A stretch of 64,000 nt of DNA from Pseudoscleropodium purum. Lineage: Eukaryota > Streptophyta > Bryopsida > Hypnales > Brachytheciaceae. The translations under genes were made by a program, and so were the position numbers. The DNA lies in contig OZ017796.1 of assembly GCA_963969395.1 (NCBI GenBank), forward strand, positions 39,112,243 to 39,176,242. Direction: 5' to 3'. Numbering within the stretch: position 1 is the first letter of the stretch; the number at the start of each line of letters is the position of its first letter. The notes beneath the pieces are model-generated. The model ran no database searches and was not told the DNA's origin. It saw nothing but the letters and a program-made list of their open reading frames with translations. This document shows, piece by piece, positions 1 to 11,122 of the stretch.

Positions 1-169
1 TATCAGAGTTTTTTTTGAGATCAATGGTTGGGGGGGTGATTGCAATTTTTTTTTCCTAAAAGATCTATATCTCTTGTTTTTTAGGAGGGAGGGGGGGCAT
101 TAATGGTAGTGATTGGCAAATTGTGGTACATTGTCATCACTTCCTACTACAATACCTTGAACATTGTAG

Positions 170-768
170 TTAATTCTTAAAGGACCAAGGGGTTTTAAGT
201 ATAGCTCTTATTTTCTTGACTAACTTTTGTAACGAACATAACTCCTCATTCATGTGAAATAATTTTGATGATCACCACCATTAAAATGAAAGAAGATTTG
301 AATATGTAGCTTTCCTATGAAAAAAAGATTGATGGCATTGCACAATTTTTGAGGAATGCAACTATTGACAAGATTGATGAAAGATGTTTGGTTAGACAAT
401 ACTTTGAACACATGATGATATAAGCACAACAATACTCCAAAAACTCTGATTTTTTTTCCCATGGATACTTATCATTATGGTTTAAATGTGAATTTTTTTT
501 TCAAATCATTTTAAGACATAGGAAACTAAAGATACGAGGATCTAAAGTGACAACCCCAAATGCCTTCTCCATACTCCAAAAATTCACCAAAAATCACACA
601 ATCAATCATTACTTGATCAAATTGCTCCAATAGATTCAACATGAAAAACCACCCAAGGTCTCATTGTTGTTCACAAACCATTACTGAGCTTCACATTTCA
701 AATTTTTGGCAAGTGTAACTTAATTGTAAAAGCTACTGCCAATGGCCTTGCGGTCCTCTTGGGGTCAA
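170..768. repeat. Family A TTAA-ended element, degenerate copy
   Basis: The left end reads TTAATTCTTAAAGGACCAAG and the right end, reverse complemented, reads TTGACCCCAAGAGGACCGCA. Both resemble the family A terminal inverted repeat TTAACCCCTAAAGGACCA seen in better copies. No transposase reading frame lies inside. Ends are drifted, so the limits are approximate. Confidence 0.4.
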
Positions 769-2212
769 TCCCCCCTAGTATTGTAGTTACTTATTTGGCA
801 CTATCTTCTTTGGGATATGTACAATTCTCTACAGTTCAATGATTAAAAAATTTCATATACAAACAACAATAGGTCAAGAATGTCAGGAATGTGGTCACTT
901 CGATATCCTGGACGCTAAACGGTTAATATACCCCCCCACAGTACCGCAGGTCCTTCTTGCGCACTAATAATTTATCCTGGCAATGTTTTTTGAGCACTAT
1001 TTTTTCTTAAAGCACCCCCACCTTCCAATGGAACAAAGCGGCCATTTGTCACCCCCACAAAAGAGCTTCAATTTAACTTACTTTGAGAAAGGAAGCTGAC
1101 ACTCAAACACTGTCCTCATGCCAGAAGAGAGATCGATGGGATCCGCATCACCAAACTCGTAGGTGATGGAAAATGATATCGACAGGTACGCAAATACAAG
1201 AGTCCCTGGCCTCTACCTCAGCTACATACCCTGATGATAGTACAGTACACTGATTTCCACAAAGACTTTGATGGACACTGAGGAGTGAGGACCATGCAAG
1301 GAATTTGCTTCTATCAAACATGACTAAGTTACTGGCTCAAATGCCGTCACCTCGGGGAAATCAACGTACAGGTCACCAACCTAAAACCTGTCATTCTAAT
1401 TGACCTCTGCATTCCCAGAACTGGAACTGACGACTTTACTATTGAGCTTATGATCTGGTGAGATTAAGGGGACCCTCCAGCAAAATCATTGCCCTTCTTT
1501 GCTCCCCTTCTCAACCCTAAAACCTACAAATTAATCGGGTGGAGTGCCTTTAAATGCCCGCATAAAGGGTATTACGAACGACAGCAAAAGGTGAATACAA
1601 AGTGGTGGTGGAGAGCACCACCACTTTTTTTTTATCTTTTCTCTAGTCCATGAGGCATAATTGCTCACTTGACTCCTAAGCGAATTCTCGTAACAATGGG
1701 TAGTGGAAGAATACCATTTCAGTCATGATATTCTCGAGCAGAGTTGACCGCCCACCCCTTTTCATTGTAGCCTATCATAGTTGGCTGTATACCAACGCTT
1801 TCGTTCTTGAACTCACGATAAATGAGAGAATCTGTACCAAAGAAAGATGATGTTAGAGAATTGGAGCATCTTGATTACGCCAAAGCGTTCAAAGCTCTTT
1901 CCTAAATTATTTTGGTATCATATCAATTCCTACACCTCATTTTCAGGATGCATTTAAGGTATGTATAATCGAAACCAACATTGCTGACACTGTAAAATCT
2001 TGAACAATGCGCCCATATTAGTTACGACGATATGCTGAATTTCAACATCTGATCTTCTGTTGGTTTACCAATCAAACCTGGATTCCTCATAACTTTGATG
2101 TAGTATCCAATTAATGCAGTCTTTGGTGCTTTGGAATCTTCTACTAACAAGAACAACGATAAAAATTGGACCATTCTAATGATAATAACAACTATGCTCA
2201 GTGTAACATACC
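769..2212. other. Downstream region of the GT47 gene, no gene recognised
   Basis: From about 880 the base composition becomes richer in G+C than the AT-rich DNA to the left, so this probably holds the 3' UTR and downstream flank of the GT47 gene. A perfect 9-bp stem with a 7-base loop lies at 1601-1625 (AGTGGTGGT and ACCACCACT), followed by a run of T. On the minus strand around 1081-1212 and 1338-1385 two short open stretches read like coding exons, but I recognise no family and either may be chance. Confidence 0.3.
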
Positions 2213-3619
2213 TTACAGAGAGGTGAAAACTTTCCCGGAAGCTTCTTTAGCCGATTCTTTCAGCACCGCTACCTTCCGGATCATCCCCTCAATGGTCAAA
2301 TCAAACGCATCACTCTGCAAGATATCCCCCGCTCCAGGATGCTTATAAATCACACTCGGAATCATCGAGATCAGCTTCTCCCGCATTCGTTGCACCTGGC
2401 TCGTGGGAATCTTCCCAAGAATATCCCTCACAATACATGTCCCATTCATAATACACTCTTCCGGAATGAACACAGAAAACGAGCTGTAATCATCCGGAAA
2501 GTGCCACAAGTACTGCGTGGCCGCGGAATCTTCATGAAACAACACGGGTATGCACCCCGCAACAATGGAGTCAATGGTCGACCTCCTCGTGGAAGTGTCC
2601 CCTCTTGGTTGCAAGCAGAAATCTGCTTGCAACAAGCTCTCATAGATCGGCTCCGGGTTATGACTGCAACTAATCTTGGCGCAGTCCAATCTTGAACATT
2701 CCATTGAGGCGTTCACACACTGGTTTGACAAAATGGTGCGTATATTCTTCGCTATCTGAGGTCTCAAAGCACCTGAGAATGAGAACAACGCACTGCGAAT
2801 GGAGCCTCGCACTTTCTCAATCCAGACGTTCAAGTTTGCTGATGAAGAAGGATGGAACCCCACGGGATACGGGATAGCTAGCTCTTGAGACCGCCATGGC
2901 CGCCGCTCCAACACCATGAACGTCACGTTCTGAAGCTCATCCAAATCGAACAAGTGAGTGCCCCAATTACCGGAAAAACCTGCTCCTGGAGAACCAAAGT
3001 CCCAAGCAGTTCTACCTGAAATCATGAAATGATCGCGCCCGCCGTAACGATGCCAAGAAGATGCAGCGTTCTGGCGTAGCCATGAAATCACGCCATATCC
3101 TTGCGTCTGGGATTTCTTCGTGTCGTTGTAAAGGTAGGGCAACGCATCGAGTCCTGAGAAATACGGGACGAAGAAGATGTCGGCGTCTGAAGGAGATTCT
3201 GTTAAGCATGGATAAGCTCGCATTCTGTCGAAGAAGATAACCTCCAGCATGTAAGCGTCGGTGCGGTAAAAATCGTGAGGGAAAAATGCCGTGTTGTTCA
3301 CAGTCTCCCCGAATCCGAAGTTCTTGTAGTGCTTGCAGAAATGGATCCATGGCACCAAGCCGCCCTCACAAAAGGATAGTAATTCTGTGTTGAAATTCGA
3401 AGGCATGTCGTACATGTGCACGCGCCGGCCGTTACAGGCTTCCAAGGTCTGGGGGGAGGAGAAGTTGGGGGCGTCCGAGGGGTAGGAGACTTTGGCTGGG
3501 CTTGGACTGATCCATGTGGTGACGAACACGATGCACGCCACTATTAAGCACTTCGACGCCCATCGCTTCTTGAAGCTCTGTGCTCGATGTTTCTTCGAAA
3601 ACACTTTGGAAGTCTCCAT
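2213..3619 (-). CDS. GT47 exostosin-family glycosyltransferase, MUR3-like
   Basis: Predicted Golgi type II membrane enzyme of 468 aa, family GT47 subgroup A, the group that holds xyloglucan galactosyltransferases such as MUR3/KATAMARI1; the donor is normally UDP-galactose. A basic N-terminus is followed by one membrane anchor at about residues 23-38. The exostosin domain then runs from about residue 65 to 420. Family blocks seen: RVHMYDMPSNFN near 66, FYRTDAYMLEVIFFDRM near 118, GGRDHF at 193-198, and the signature CLQPRGDTSTRRSTID from 335 followed by AGCIPV. The C-terminal SVFIPEE block is present. Length matches the family. The frame stays open upstream to 3739 but has no ATG there, so METSKVF at 3619 is the first possible start. 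The coding part has no intron. The exact acceptor sugar cannot be read from sequence, because GT47A members differ in specificity. Confidence 0.93.
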   Translation of the reverse strand: METSKVFSKKHRAQSFKKRWASKCLIVACIVFVTTWISPSPAKVSYPSDAPNFSSPQTLEACNGRRVHMYDMPSNFNTELLSFCEGGLVPWIHFCKHYKNFGFGETVNNTAFFPHDFYRTDAYMLEVIFFDRMRAYPCLTESPSDADIFFVPYFSGLDALPYLYNDTKKSQTQGYGVISWLRQNAASSWHRYGGRDHFMISGRTAWDFGSPGAGFSGNWGTHLFDLDELQNVTFMVLERRPWRSQELAIPYPVGFHPSSSANLNVWIEKVRGSIRSALFSFSGALRPQIAKNIRTILSNQCVNASMECSRLDCAKISCSHNPEPIYESLLQADFCLQPRGDTSTRRSTIDSIVAGCIPVLFHEDSAATQYLWHFPDDYSSFSVFIPEECIMNGTCIVRDILGKIPTSQVQRMREKLISMIPSVIYKHPGAGDILQSDAFDLTIEGMIRKVAVLKESAKEASGKVFTSL

Positions 3620-3657
3620 GGGATGCTGATGACCACTTCCAATTCGAATGCCCTTAC

Positions 3658-3787
3658 CTGGAAATTTGAGGAGAGCAACCCTGTTAGTCCCGGAAAAGAA
3701 TGGAAAGATCTCATCACTGCAAGCGAAGTAATCGAGCAATCGACACTAATGCTGCCCTAAGCGAGCTCGGATAGTCAAGGCTCATAC
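3658..3787 (-). other. Probable intron in the 5' leader of the GT47 gene
   Basis: On the minus strand a donor AAG|GTATGAG ends a leader exon at 3788. Two acceptors follow: TTGCAG ending at 3717 and TTTCCAG ending at 3658. Either leaves the ATG at 3619 in the next exon. Leader introns are common in plant genes. This is inferred from splice motifs only. Confidence 0.4.
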
Positions 3788-3788
3788 C

Positions 3789-5020
3789 TTCGGGAGAGAA
3801 CGAAACCGCGTCGTAGACTAGCGTGCTGTGTGCGTCCCTAGGTCACAGTCTAGCGTGTCGCACCTCCCGTCCTTCGCCGCAACAGGAGATATGAAATTTC
3901 ATATCCTCATTATACAAAATCTCTCACCCGGTCAACAAAAGCTCCGAAACCGAAATGCGCCACAACATCAACGGAACTCTGCAATTGAAACCGTCTCTGA
4001 GCACTCCGACCTCGGAAACCACGGCGGCGGAGCTTCCAAACGAATAGGCGCTCGTCCGAGGGGAGAGATGCAATTGATAACACCTCGAAAACGAGCAAAA
4101 TCAAGCAAAATCGAACAAATCCCGCTCGCTCATCAAAATCTAACGACGAAACGAACTTCAAAACCCAAACCAAACAGCAGTCGCAAAGAACGAAATCCTA
4201 CGACGACGCGGTCCCTCACGACACCTCAACCGCGGACCGCGTCGTGACTTCACCCTCGCACGCGTCCTAGAAGCTTGGCATGCACTCAAAAGCTTGAGCA
4301 ACTAATCAGTAGAATCGAACCACGCATTAGAGACACACACATCCTCCCCTGTCTTGTCCCGCCCTTGCCATCCCCATCACTGACTTAACTGCACCTCCCC
4401 AAAAAACTACCCAAAGGCTCCAAATACTACCAAAACTTCCAAACAGAGTTTCTATTTCTCGAATTCATTGCGGAATCCTGTAGAAATAGCTCTCAAGATC
4501 ACAGTGATGGGGGTTGCAGCAAGCAACATACAGTGATGACAACGTCAGGCTCCGGCGTCAATAATGAGGCGCGCAAGGAGCGATATATTGATGGGTTTTG
4601 TTGGGGTACCGGTTGGCAGCAAAGTGGTGGAATCGACAGATCGAGCATCAAAAAATGCTGGAGATCCTGATTGCGCTGCAGCTGAAGTAGAAATGGCTGT
4701 GAAAATGGCGAGATTGTGGGCTGCAGCTTTGAAATTGGAGCATTACCTTATGTGGCGCTGTTGCGAGCTTCGGTCGCGCCGCTCGCGGCGATGCGAGGAA
4801 GCTCTGCGCGTCTTCGATTGGCCTCTGACCCGTTCTGCCAACTCAGCACATTTTCTACTGGCGAGCTCCCCTTGCTGCCAACCCCGCACGTTTCGTATTG
4901 GCTCCTGAGGGGCGCCCATTAATGCGCTTTTACTTCGGGTCCTCTGGGCAAGACTGGAGTAAAAATAATTAATCACTTCGCCAACTGGGGGACTTCTGGC
5001 TTGTCTCCCCATTTCCAATT
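3789..5020 (-). promoter_or_regulatory. Upstream (promoter) region of the GT47 gene
   Basis: GC-richer, CpG-rich tract upstream of the gene that ends abruptly near 5020, where AT-rich repeat DNA begins. Short open frames on both strands here (for example 4564-4908) match no family I know and look like by-products of the composition. I cannot place a TATA box or start site with confidence. Confidence 0.45.
4203..4245. repeat. 12-bp perfect inverted repeat in the GT47 upstream region
   Basis: ACGACGCGGTCC at 4203-4214 is the exact reverse complement of GGACCGCGTCGT at 4234-4245, with a 19-base spacer. TCACGAC at 4216-4222 can also pair with GTCGTGA at 4241-4247, giving two competing hairpins. 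A dyad of this GC content could be a protein-binding site or a hairpin, and function is unknown. Confidence 0.6.
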
Positions 5021-5129
5021 ATTCAATTTGCTTATCCACTATAGAATATGCACAGTGTACTCAACTGAAACTGATGTCACACAAAGTCTTCAGGACTTTT
5101 GTAAAAGCTTTTTGAGAAAAGGCAAGACG

Positions 5130-5380
5130 TTAAATCATGCTCAGGAAATGGGCCAAGCAGGGTAATTTGGGGGTTCACCAGGGATAAAAGTAAGAAAAAA
5201 CTATTTTGAGCCATGTCTAGGGTATGTTCTAGACCTCTCCTAGCTAATTTGGAGTCTCTAATTGCAAATATGAATTCAAAATTTGCAAAAAAAAAATTGT
5301 GCGAAATTTTTTTTTAAATTCCTGCGTTTTCCACCAAGATAAATCCAACCTCGTGGGTGCATTTCCTGGGCATGATTTAA
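5130..5380 (-). repeat. Family M TTAA-ended MITE, copy 1
   Basis: Left end TTAAATCATGCTCAGGAAAT and the reverse complement of the right end TTAAATCATGCCCAGGAAAT differ at one position, a strong terminal inverted repeat. The inside carries the family core resembling GACCCCAAATTAGCTAGGAG in reverse, shared with copies near 6.4, 20.95 and 34.25 kb. At about 250 bp it has no coding capacity. Confidence 0.75.
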
Positions 5381-6286
5381 TATCATGTTGAAAAAAGTGC
5401 AAGGTTTATTTGGTGGAGCAATGGATTTCTATATTCATTCATCTTTACCACCATGCAATTTTTCATTCAAATTAGGCAACTTCATCCAATTTTAAAATGG
5501 AAATGGAAAAATTTCTCTCAAAAAAAAGACTCCTTTTATTTGGCAAAGAAGTAGAGGTTTATTTTGAAATGGTGCAATTTCAATCCATGGTGTCCGAAAC
5601 TCAAAACCAAATAAAATTCATCCATTATATGGGTGATTACAATTTCATCCATTCTTTTCATCCATATTTGGGAATCTCTAAAAGGAGCCCGTTGATACAA
5701 CATTTGATGTTGTAAATTTTACAATAGGACGTACTAATATGGCAACATGGAAATCAATGTTTCTACTAATTTTTTTATTATTATTTTTGGGAGGGGAGGG
5801 AGAAACTATTCTTTTCCCTCTTAATGGTTTCCTCTTTTGGAACAAGCGGAAAACTCCAAATGAACCTTTTCTTTGAGAACAAATGAATGATATTAATATT
5901 CCATTGTAAGAAATGAATTGTATGGAGCCACTATACAATGGAATGGAAAGGGGAAAAGGGGAGAAGGGCCTTGGGTGTTGTGGGTACATTAGAATGGTAG
6001 ATAGTCAATGACCCGATCAAATAATCACTGTAAACATGTATTGTAAATAATGGTTGGCTTCTGTTGACTCCCCAGGTGTTTTTATCTCCCCTTTTGAAGA
6101 CCTAATCCAGTGCATGTGTTGCATTTTTCAAACTAAGTTGGTGGGTCAAAATTTGATTCAAACCTTCGACCTTGGAATGTCCGTCAAAGCTGCATTCCCA
6201 TTCAGACAGGGAACTCTCTAGAAGGCTTCTCATAGAAGGTTCACAGTAAACAGGGTGTGTCATGTAACAGTACCCCCCAAAGCAAG
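5381..6286. other. AT-rich intergenic DNA, nothing recognised
   Basis: I see no gene, RNA or bounded repeat here. The short open frames at 5497-5715 and 5678-5989 lack any family resemblance. Confidence 0.5.
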
Positions 6287-6584
6287 TTACAGTAGAAGTT
6301 CCACAAGGTAATAGTCCCGCAAGGCCATGGAGGATTGCCCCCTCTATTGCCCCATGTTTTACCCTTGTAGAAAATCCTGAATTTTTTTATTTGCCTCGTA
6401 TGATAAAATTTGTAAATTCTGGATTCATATTTGCAATCAGAGACCCCAAATTAGCTGAGGTACATAATGTAATACAAAATTTAAGCGGCACAAAATAGGG
6501 GGCAATTTTTGACATTTACCTTCCGGTGGGGTGATAGAAGGGTCAATCCTCCTTGGCCGTCCCAAAACTGCAGGAGAATATTAA
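6287..6584 (+). repeat. Family M TTAA-ended MITE, copy 2
   Basis: The subterminal inverted repeat is clear: GGCCATGGAGGATTGCCCC at 6323-6341 pairs with the segment near 6539-6558, whose complement reads GGCCAAGGAGGATTGACCC. The outer ends are TTAC at 6287 and TTAA at 6581. The internal core GACCCCAAATTAGCTGAGG matches the other copies. Confidence 0.65.
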
Positions 6585-7271
6585 GTTACTCGTTTGGTTA
6601 CATTATAGTGAAGGCACCTATGACCAATCAAATAAGCAATTTGGGGCATGATCAGGAGTAGGACAAGACATAGCAAATATTTTTGGAGGTGCAATGATAG
6701 ATTGAATGATGGGGATTGCAAAAAACTTTGATAATTTTATTGCTTGAACTAAAGCTACTATAAATTTTGAATGATAGAAAGTGCTCTAGACCCATTGAGA
6801 CAATGTCTAAACTCTTCTAATTCCAATCATTTAAGAACTACTTTCCTACTCATTACTTCCTACTTTTTTGCTCACGACTTCGGAACGTGTGTCATGAATT
6901 TATTAGTTCAAACTTTAAAAAGGAGAAAAAAACACATTTCAAGCTTTGGTTGGAAATAATGACACCCTATAGGTTGGGCATGGGGCTTTCAGAAAAGAAT
7001 GGCTGGTCCTACCTTAGAGTGGTTATGGCTTTAGAGAGGGATTGAAGAATTAATGATGTTTGAAGATTTTTTTTAGTGGGTTGCAATTTGGTGGCACTCT
7101 TGGATGTTCACTACAGTGACATTTGGATTCCAAATTCAACAAAAGTTGGATTGTTTTTTTACTTATTTTGTATGTTTTGAATGCATCTGAGTTGGAATAG
7201 AAGGAATAATAATAGCTTAGAGAGATTATTGGCTTACAAAATGTTCACTTTATAGAAATTTTATTGTAGTA

Positions 7272-7490
7272 GGTAAGGTAGGCACTTCCAAATGTACCAT
7301 TGACCCAAAACCGCCATCATCATTGGGTGCATCTCTAAAACCAATATGTACTCATGAAGAAGAAATGATTGTAGAACGTCTACCAAAAAACATTATTGTT
7401 GATGGAATCTAAATGTCATGTTCTCAAGTGCATTGGAACCTCCTTTTAATTGCCAACAAGAAAATTTTCTTTTGAACCATGCCAGATAGA
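7272..7490 (+). repeat. Family C repeat, partial copy
   Basis: Begins near GGTAGGCACTTCCAAATG and ends soon after TTGCCAACAAGAAAA. The order of shared blocks (ATGTCATGTTCTC, then TTGGAACCTCC, then TTGCCAACAAGAA) matches the complete copy at 14620-14894. The right inverted end is not recognisable. Confidence 0.55.
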
Positions 7491-9884
7491 ATTAAATGAC
7501 TTGAATTCTTTTTAGAGTGATATTTTTAACTATACATACATTTTTCTTAACCATTGTATGCTATAATTTTATTTCCTATCCCTTCAAAGACATCAACCAA
7601 ACCATTTCAAATAAGAGGTTGGGCAAGGGGTACAAAATATTAAAATTAAAAAATCCCAAGGCATATCAAGTATTCAATTAGATGGATACAAATATGAATA
7701 TGTATACAAATATAGATGTGAATACATATATCTTTATTGACAAGAATGTGGATTATACCATATCTTTTGTTAACAATTTTAGTTGATTCAATAATTTAAT
7801 TCTTTGATTTCGAAAAACTAATTTTAAAAAGGACAAGGGTACCTTCCTCAATTTTATTAATCAGTGCTTTGATATAGACATTGATTATGTATTTAGAAAT
7901 ACAAGATCCAAATTTAGTATTGCATAATTGCCATATTTCAAAAGTAGAAAAAGGCTATATAATATAAGTTGCCAAAGATGCTCATCCTTGTTTACTTTTA
8001 AAGTAGCATAAATTTAGATTTCTACTTGTAATATGTGTAATCCTTTTTTTCTTGCAAAAGAATTTTATGTCTACATATTGTATGAAGATTTCAAAAAGAT
8101 CCATTTGAAATTGATTTGAGAGATATCTAGTCAATTTTTCAAGTGACAACTATTGGTCAAGGACTAAAAAGAAGTTTAAATATTTTTAAAGTAGTGAATG
8201 GACCAATAAAGAAAGGTGGCATAGTTAAGAATCTACAAACACATATACAAATTGGTAACATACAAGTTGCCACTATAGAAAATTGAGGCAAATCACGAAG
8301 TGTGAAAATTCTTCAACTATAAACAATTGGCAAGCTTCACTGCATTTTGTAAAAATTTAGCGGACATTATGGCTCCCAAACATCTTCAAGAAAATTGTGT
8401 CACACTACAAAATTGCATAACTAAGTGATAAAATTTGAAAAGAAATGATGGGAGCATTATCAAAAACTAGATGACAACAACAAGCACACCAAATCGACCA
8501 ATTAATAGCAACTCTTATGACTTTGCAAGCAATCATGGGGGGGGGATTTTCAAAGTTTATTAGAAGATGGAAAACAATTGCTATTTGCTTTAAATACATG
8601 AAAATGTGTAGCTATATTTCCCCTTAATTTAAAAAAACATTTCACAAGTAATATAATTATGTCAAAAGACTTTTAAGAGATTTTGGAATTTTAAGACACC
8701 ACAAAAATCTTTTCAAATCTATTGATGATGGTGTGAATTTTTTTGCTCATATTACATCAATGTGATAATTACATAATTTCAATGCATTTTTCTTATAGAA
8801 ACAACATGAATCATTCTATCAATTAAATCTATTATAAATAATATGAAACCATGTATCCTATCAAAATCTGAAATATCTAGGTAGTCAAGCTAAAAGCAAA
8901 GCATTCACTTTAGAAGCTAATTAATAATCAATCAAAATAACTTTGAAAACATATTTCCAATTGCTAAAAAACTTAGGGTATAGTTTCTTTTATTCTTATA
9001 CGGGTACATTTAGTTTTCTTTCCTTGAAACTTTCCAAATGATTTTTTTCATCTCAAATAAACATGAAAGCAACCACTTTTGAACATTTGCACACATACCT
9101 AATCTCTATATATGCCATAGCATTTATAGCATGGTAAATGCAAACTTCAAATATTTCACCCTTGTGAATAAATATCAAAATATAACCCTCAATTTGTGGT
9201 CGATTAATTTTGTAATTTTTTTACCACTGATAGCTAATTGAGGAGTGCCTGAGTACAAACATGAACTAAAATTTGCCAAAATTAATCATGTGATTGTAAG
9301 AAAGAATTTTAAAATTTATACCCTCAAGAAATACAAATCAGCTTCAAGATCATTCTTGAGCGGCATTGCAAGGTCCATTTGCTGTAATCTTGGGAATTGC
9401 TGCTACCAATTCTTGGTATTTCCAAAGGATCAATGACAAGAAACTAATTGATTTCTTGATGACGGCGCAAGGAAGATATACTTTGCAAATGACGAAATAA
9501 AAGGTATGTTCGCACTTGGTGTTAGGGGTAATGTTTGCAATGAGAATCTGGTCCAAAAGTAGGTTTAAATTTGTTCCTAAAGATATGTTCCCACCTAGCA
9601 TTTGCAAAGAGCATGTGCTTAAAGAAAAACTTCAACAATAAAAGGAAATCATTTTTTTTCTGGCAGTTCATGTTCGAAACTGTATTGATTGTTTCATAGA
9701 GAGGTGTTGTTTCCATATGGTTGGTATTTTATTCAGCTTTAGCACATCCACTTACCAATTTTGATCCAATGACCAAAAATTATCAAAGCTCAAAATTTTA
9801 AAAATTAAGGAGTCACTTTCCGTCCAAAATCCAAATACTGGAAAGGTCTTCACTACAATTTAATTCCAAATCATTTGCTCTACG

Positions 9885-10000
9885 CAATGGATGGAGAAAC
9901 TGTTTTTATAATGAAATTCGTTGTTCATGATCATGAATCTTCAAAGGGTATGGAACAATTTGAAGACGAGAGCTTGAGCACTCCTTGTCAAAACTCATGA
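9885..10000 (+). repeat. Dispersed repeat shared with 59335-59440
   Basis: Both places contain TAATGAAAT, then GTTGTTCAT or ATTGTTCAT, GAATCTTCAAA, and a stretch ending in TTGTCAAAA, in the same order and spacing. Boundaries and type are unknown. Confidence 0.5.
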
Positions 10001-10200
10001 ATTGTGTGCAATGTAAAACTTCAAATCTCATGTAGGCATAGTAGAATAATTATTTCTAAGAAGCTTTGAACTAAGAAAAGTTGGTAAATCAAATTGACTT
10101 TTGTCTCAAAAAATCCATTTGAGATTCTAAGCCCCCAATCAAAAGTTTGAGACAAAATTCAAAGAGGGGTTGAGACAAACTCCTAAAGTTTCATTGCATA

Positions 10201-10838
10201 TTAACCCCAAATGCCCAAGGCCTTTTTTGAGCTTCTTGAAACTTGCTCTAAATTGAACAAAATGCCAACTTTTGATAAGTTTTATCAATTTTTTTGAATT
10301 ATAACCATACAAATTGAAACCAAACATGTGAAGTATCAAATGGTAAAAGAAGAATTAACAATATCACTTATAAATTGAAAGATTGTAATGTTTGATCATG
10401 AAGGTATTCAAACTATGAAACCAGTTTGAAGTCTTTCAATCTTCTTGTCACATGTCAAATCTAAGAAATTGGTCACTATGAAAATATGAGGCTTAAAGGG
10501 TAGAACTTGCATAACCCCAATCAATTTAAGGCTTCTCAAAATCTATTCTTTTATTTTTGAAAATGAATTTTTCATGTGATTTTTTCTTTAAGATCTAGTG
10601 TATTTGAAAGCCTCGAACACTAGAAAAGCAAGATTTTTAGTGGACACCCTCGCACAAAATCTTGAATAGAAAATACACAATCATTACTTTTAAAGATTAG
10701 ATTTTTGATGCTACAACTAGACTTTCAAAATAATTTCAAATATAGAAACTACTGAAAATAATAACTTGATTATATTTTATTGAAAATCAGAGTTTTGTGA
10801 ATAAGAAAATTTAGTATTTGGAGCATTTAAAGGATTAA
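10201..10838 (+). repeat. Family A TTAA-ended element, subfamily A3
   Basis: Starts TTAACCCCAAATGCCCAAGG and ends GCATTTAAAGGATTAA, degenerate inverted ends of the family. About 640 bp. Its inside is shared, in the opposite orientation, with the copies at 18881-19530 and 35972-36600, for example the blocks around TTGAAAGATTGTAATGTTTG and CTAGTGTATTTGA. It has no transposase frame. Confidence 0.7.
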
Positions 10839-11122
10839 GGTAGGTACCTCCAAACTATTATTTATTGCTACTCTACGTAGTCACTATTCATTATCAAACA
10901 AGTCAAATTTTCATCTTTTCTAGTTGGCAAGTGAAAGGAACTTCCAACTCACCAAAGAATGCAACATTTGAATATTGTATGCAAAAGTCATGATGGGTCA
11001 AAGCTTTTTTTTGACAAGAAGTTATAAAATTGTTTTTTCCACATAGGTACATATCAATTTTAAAGATGTACACTAAGTGATGAAGGTTTGGGGTTAGTGG
11101 CTCATATAGGATATCAAGTGTA
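10835..11122 (-). repeat. Family C element abutting a family A element
   Basis: Immediately after the right TTAA of the A element the sequence continues GGTAGGTACCTCCAAA, the family C end. The inside matches the complete C copy at 14620-14894 in reverse (TAGTTGGCAAGTGAAAGG, ATGCAAAAGTCAT, AAAGATGTACAC). The far end is degenerate. Confidence 0.5.

Larger units (their letters stand above)
6585..10200. other. AT-rich intergenic DNA with repeat fragments
   Basis: No gene is recognisable. A family C copy lies at about 7272-7490. A shorter stretch at about 9885-10000 resembles 59335-59440. The rest is AT-rich sequence without structure that I can bound. Confidence 0.5.

Noticed and set aside
4290..4330. 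Possible tRNA T-arm (GGTTCGATTC on the minus strand)
   Set aside because: The stem pairs poorly and no matching acceptor stem, D-arm or anticodon arm was found at the right distance.
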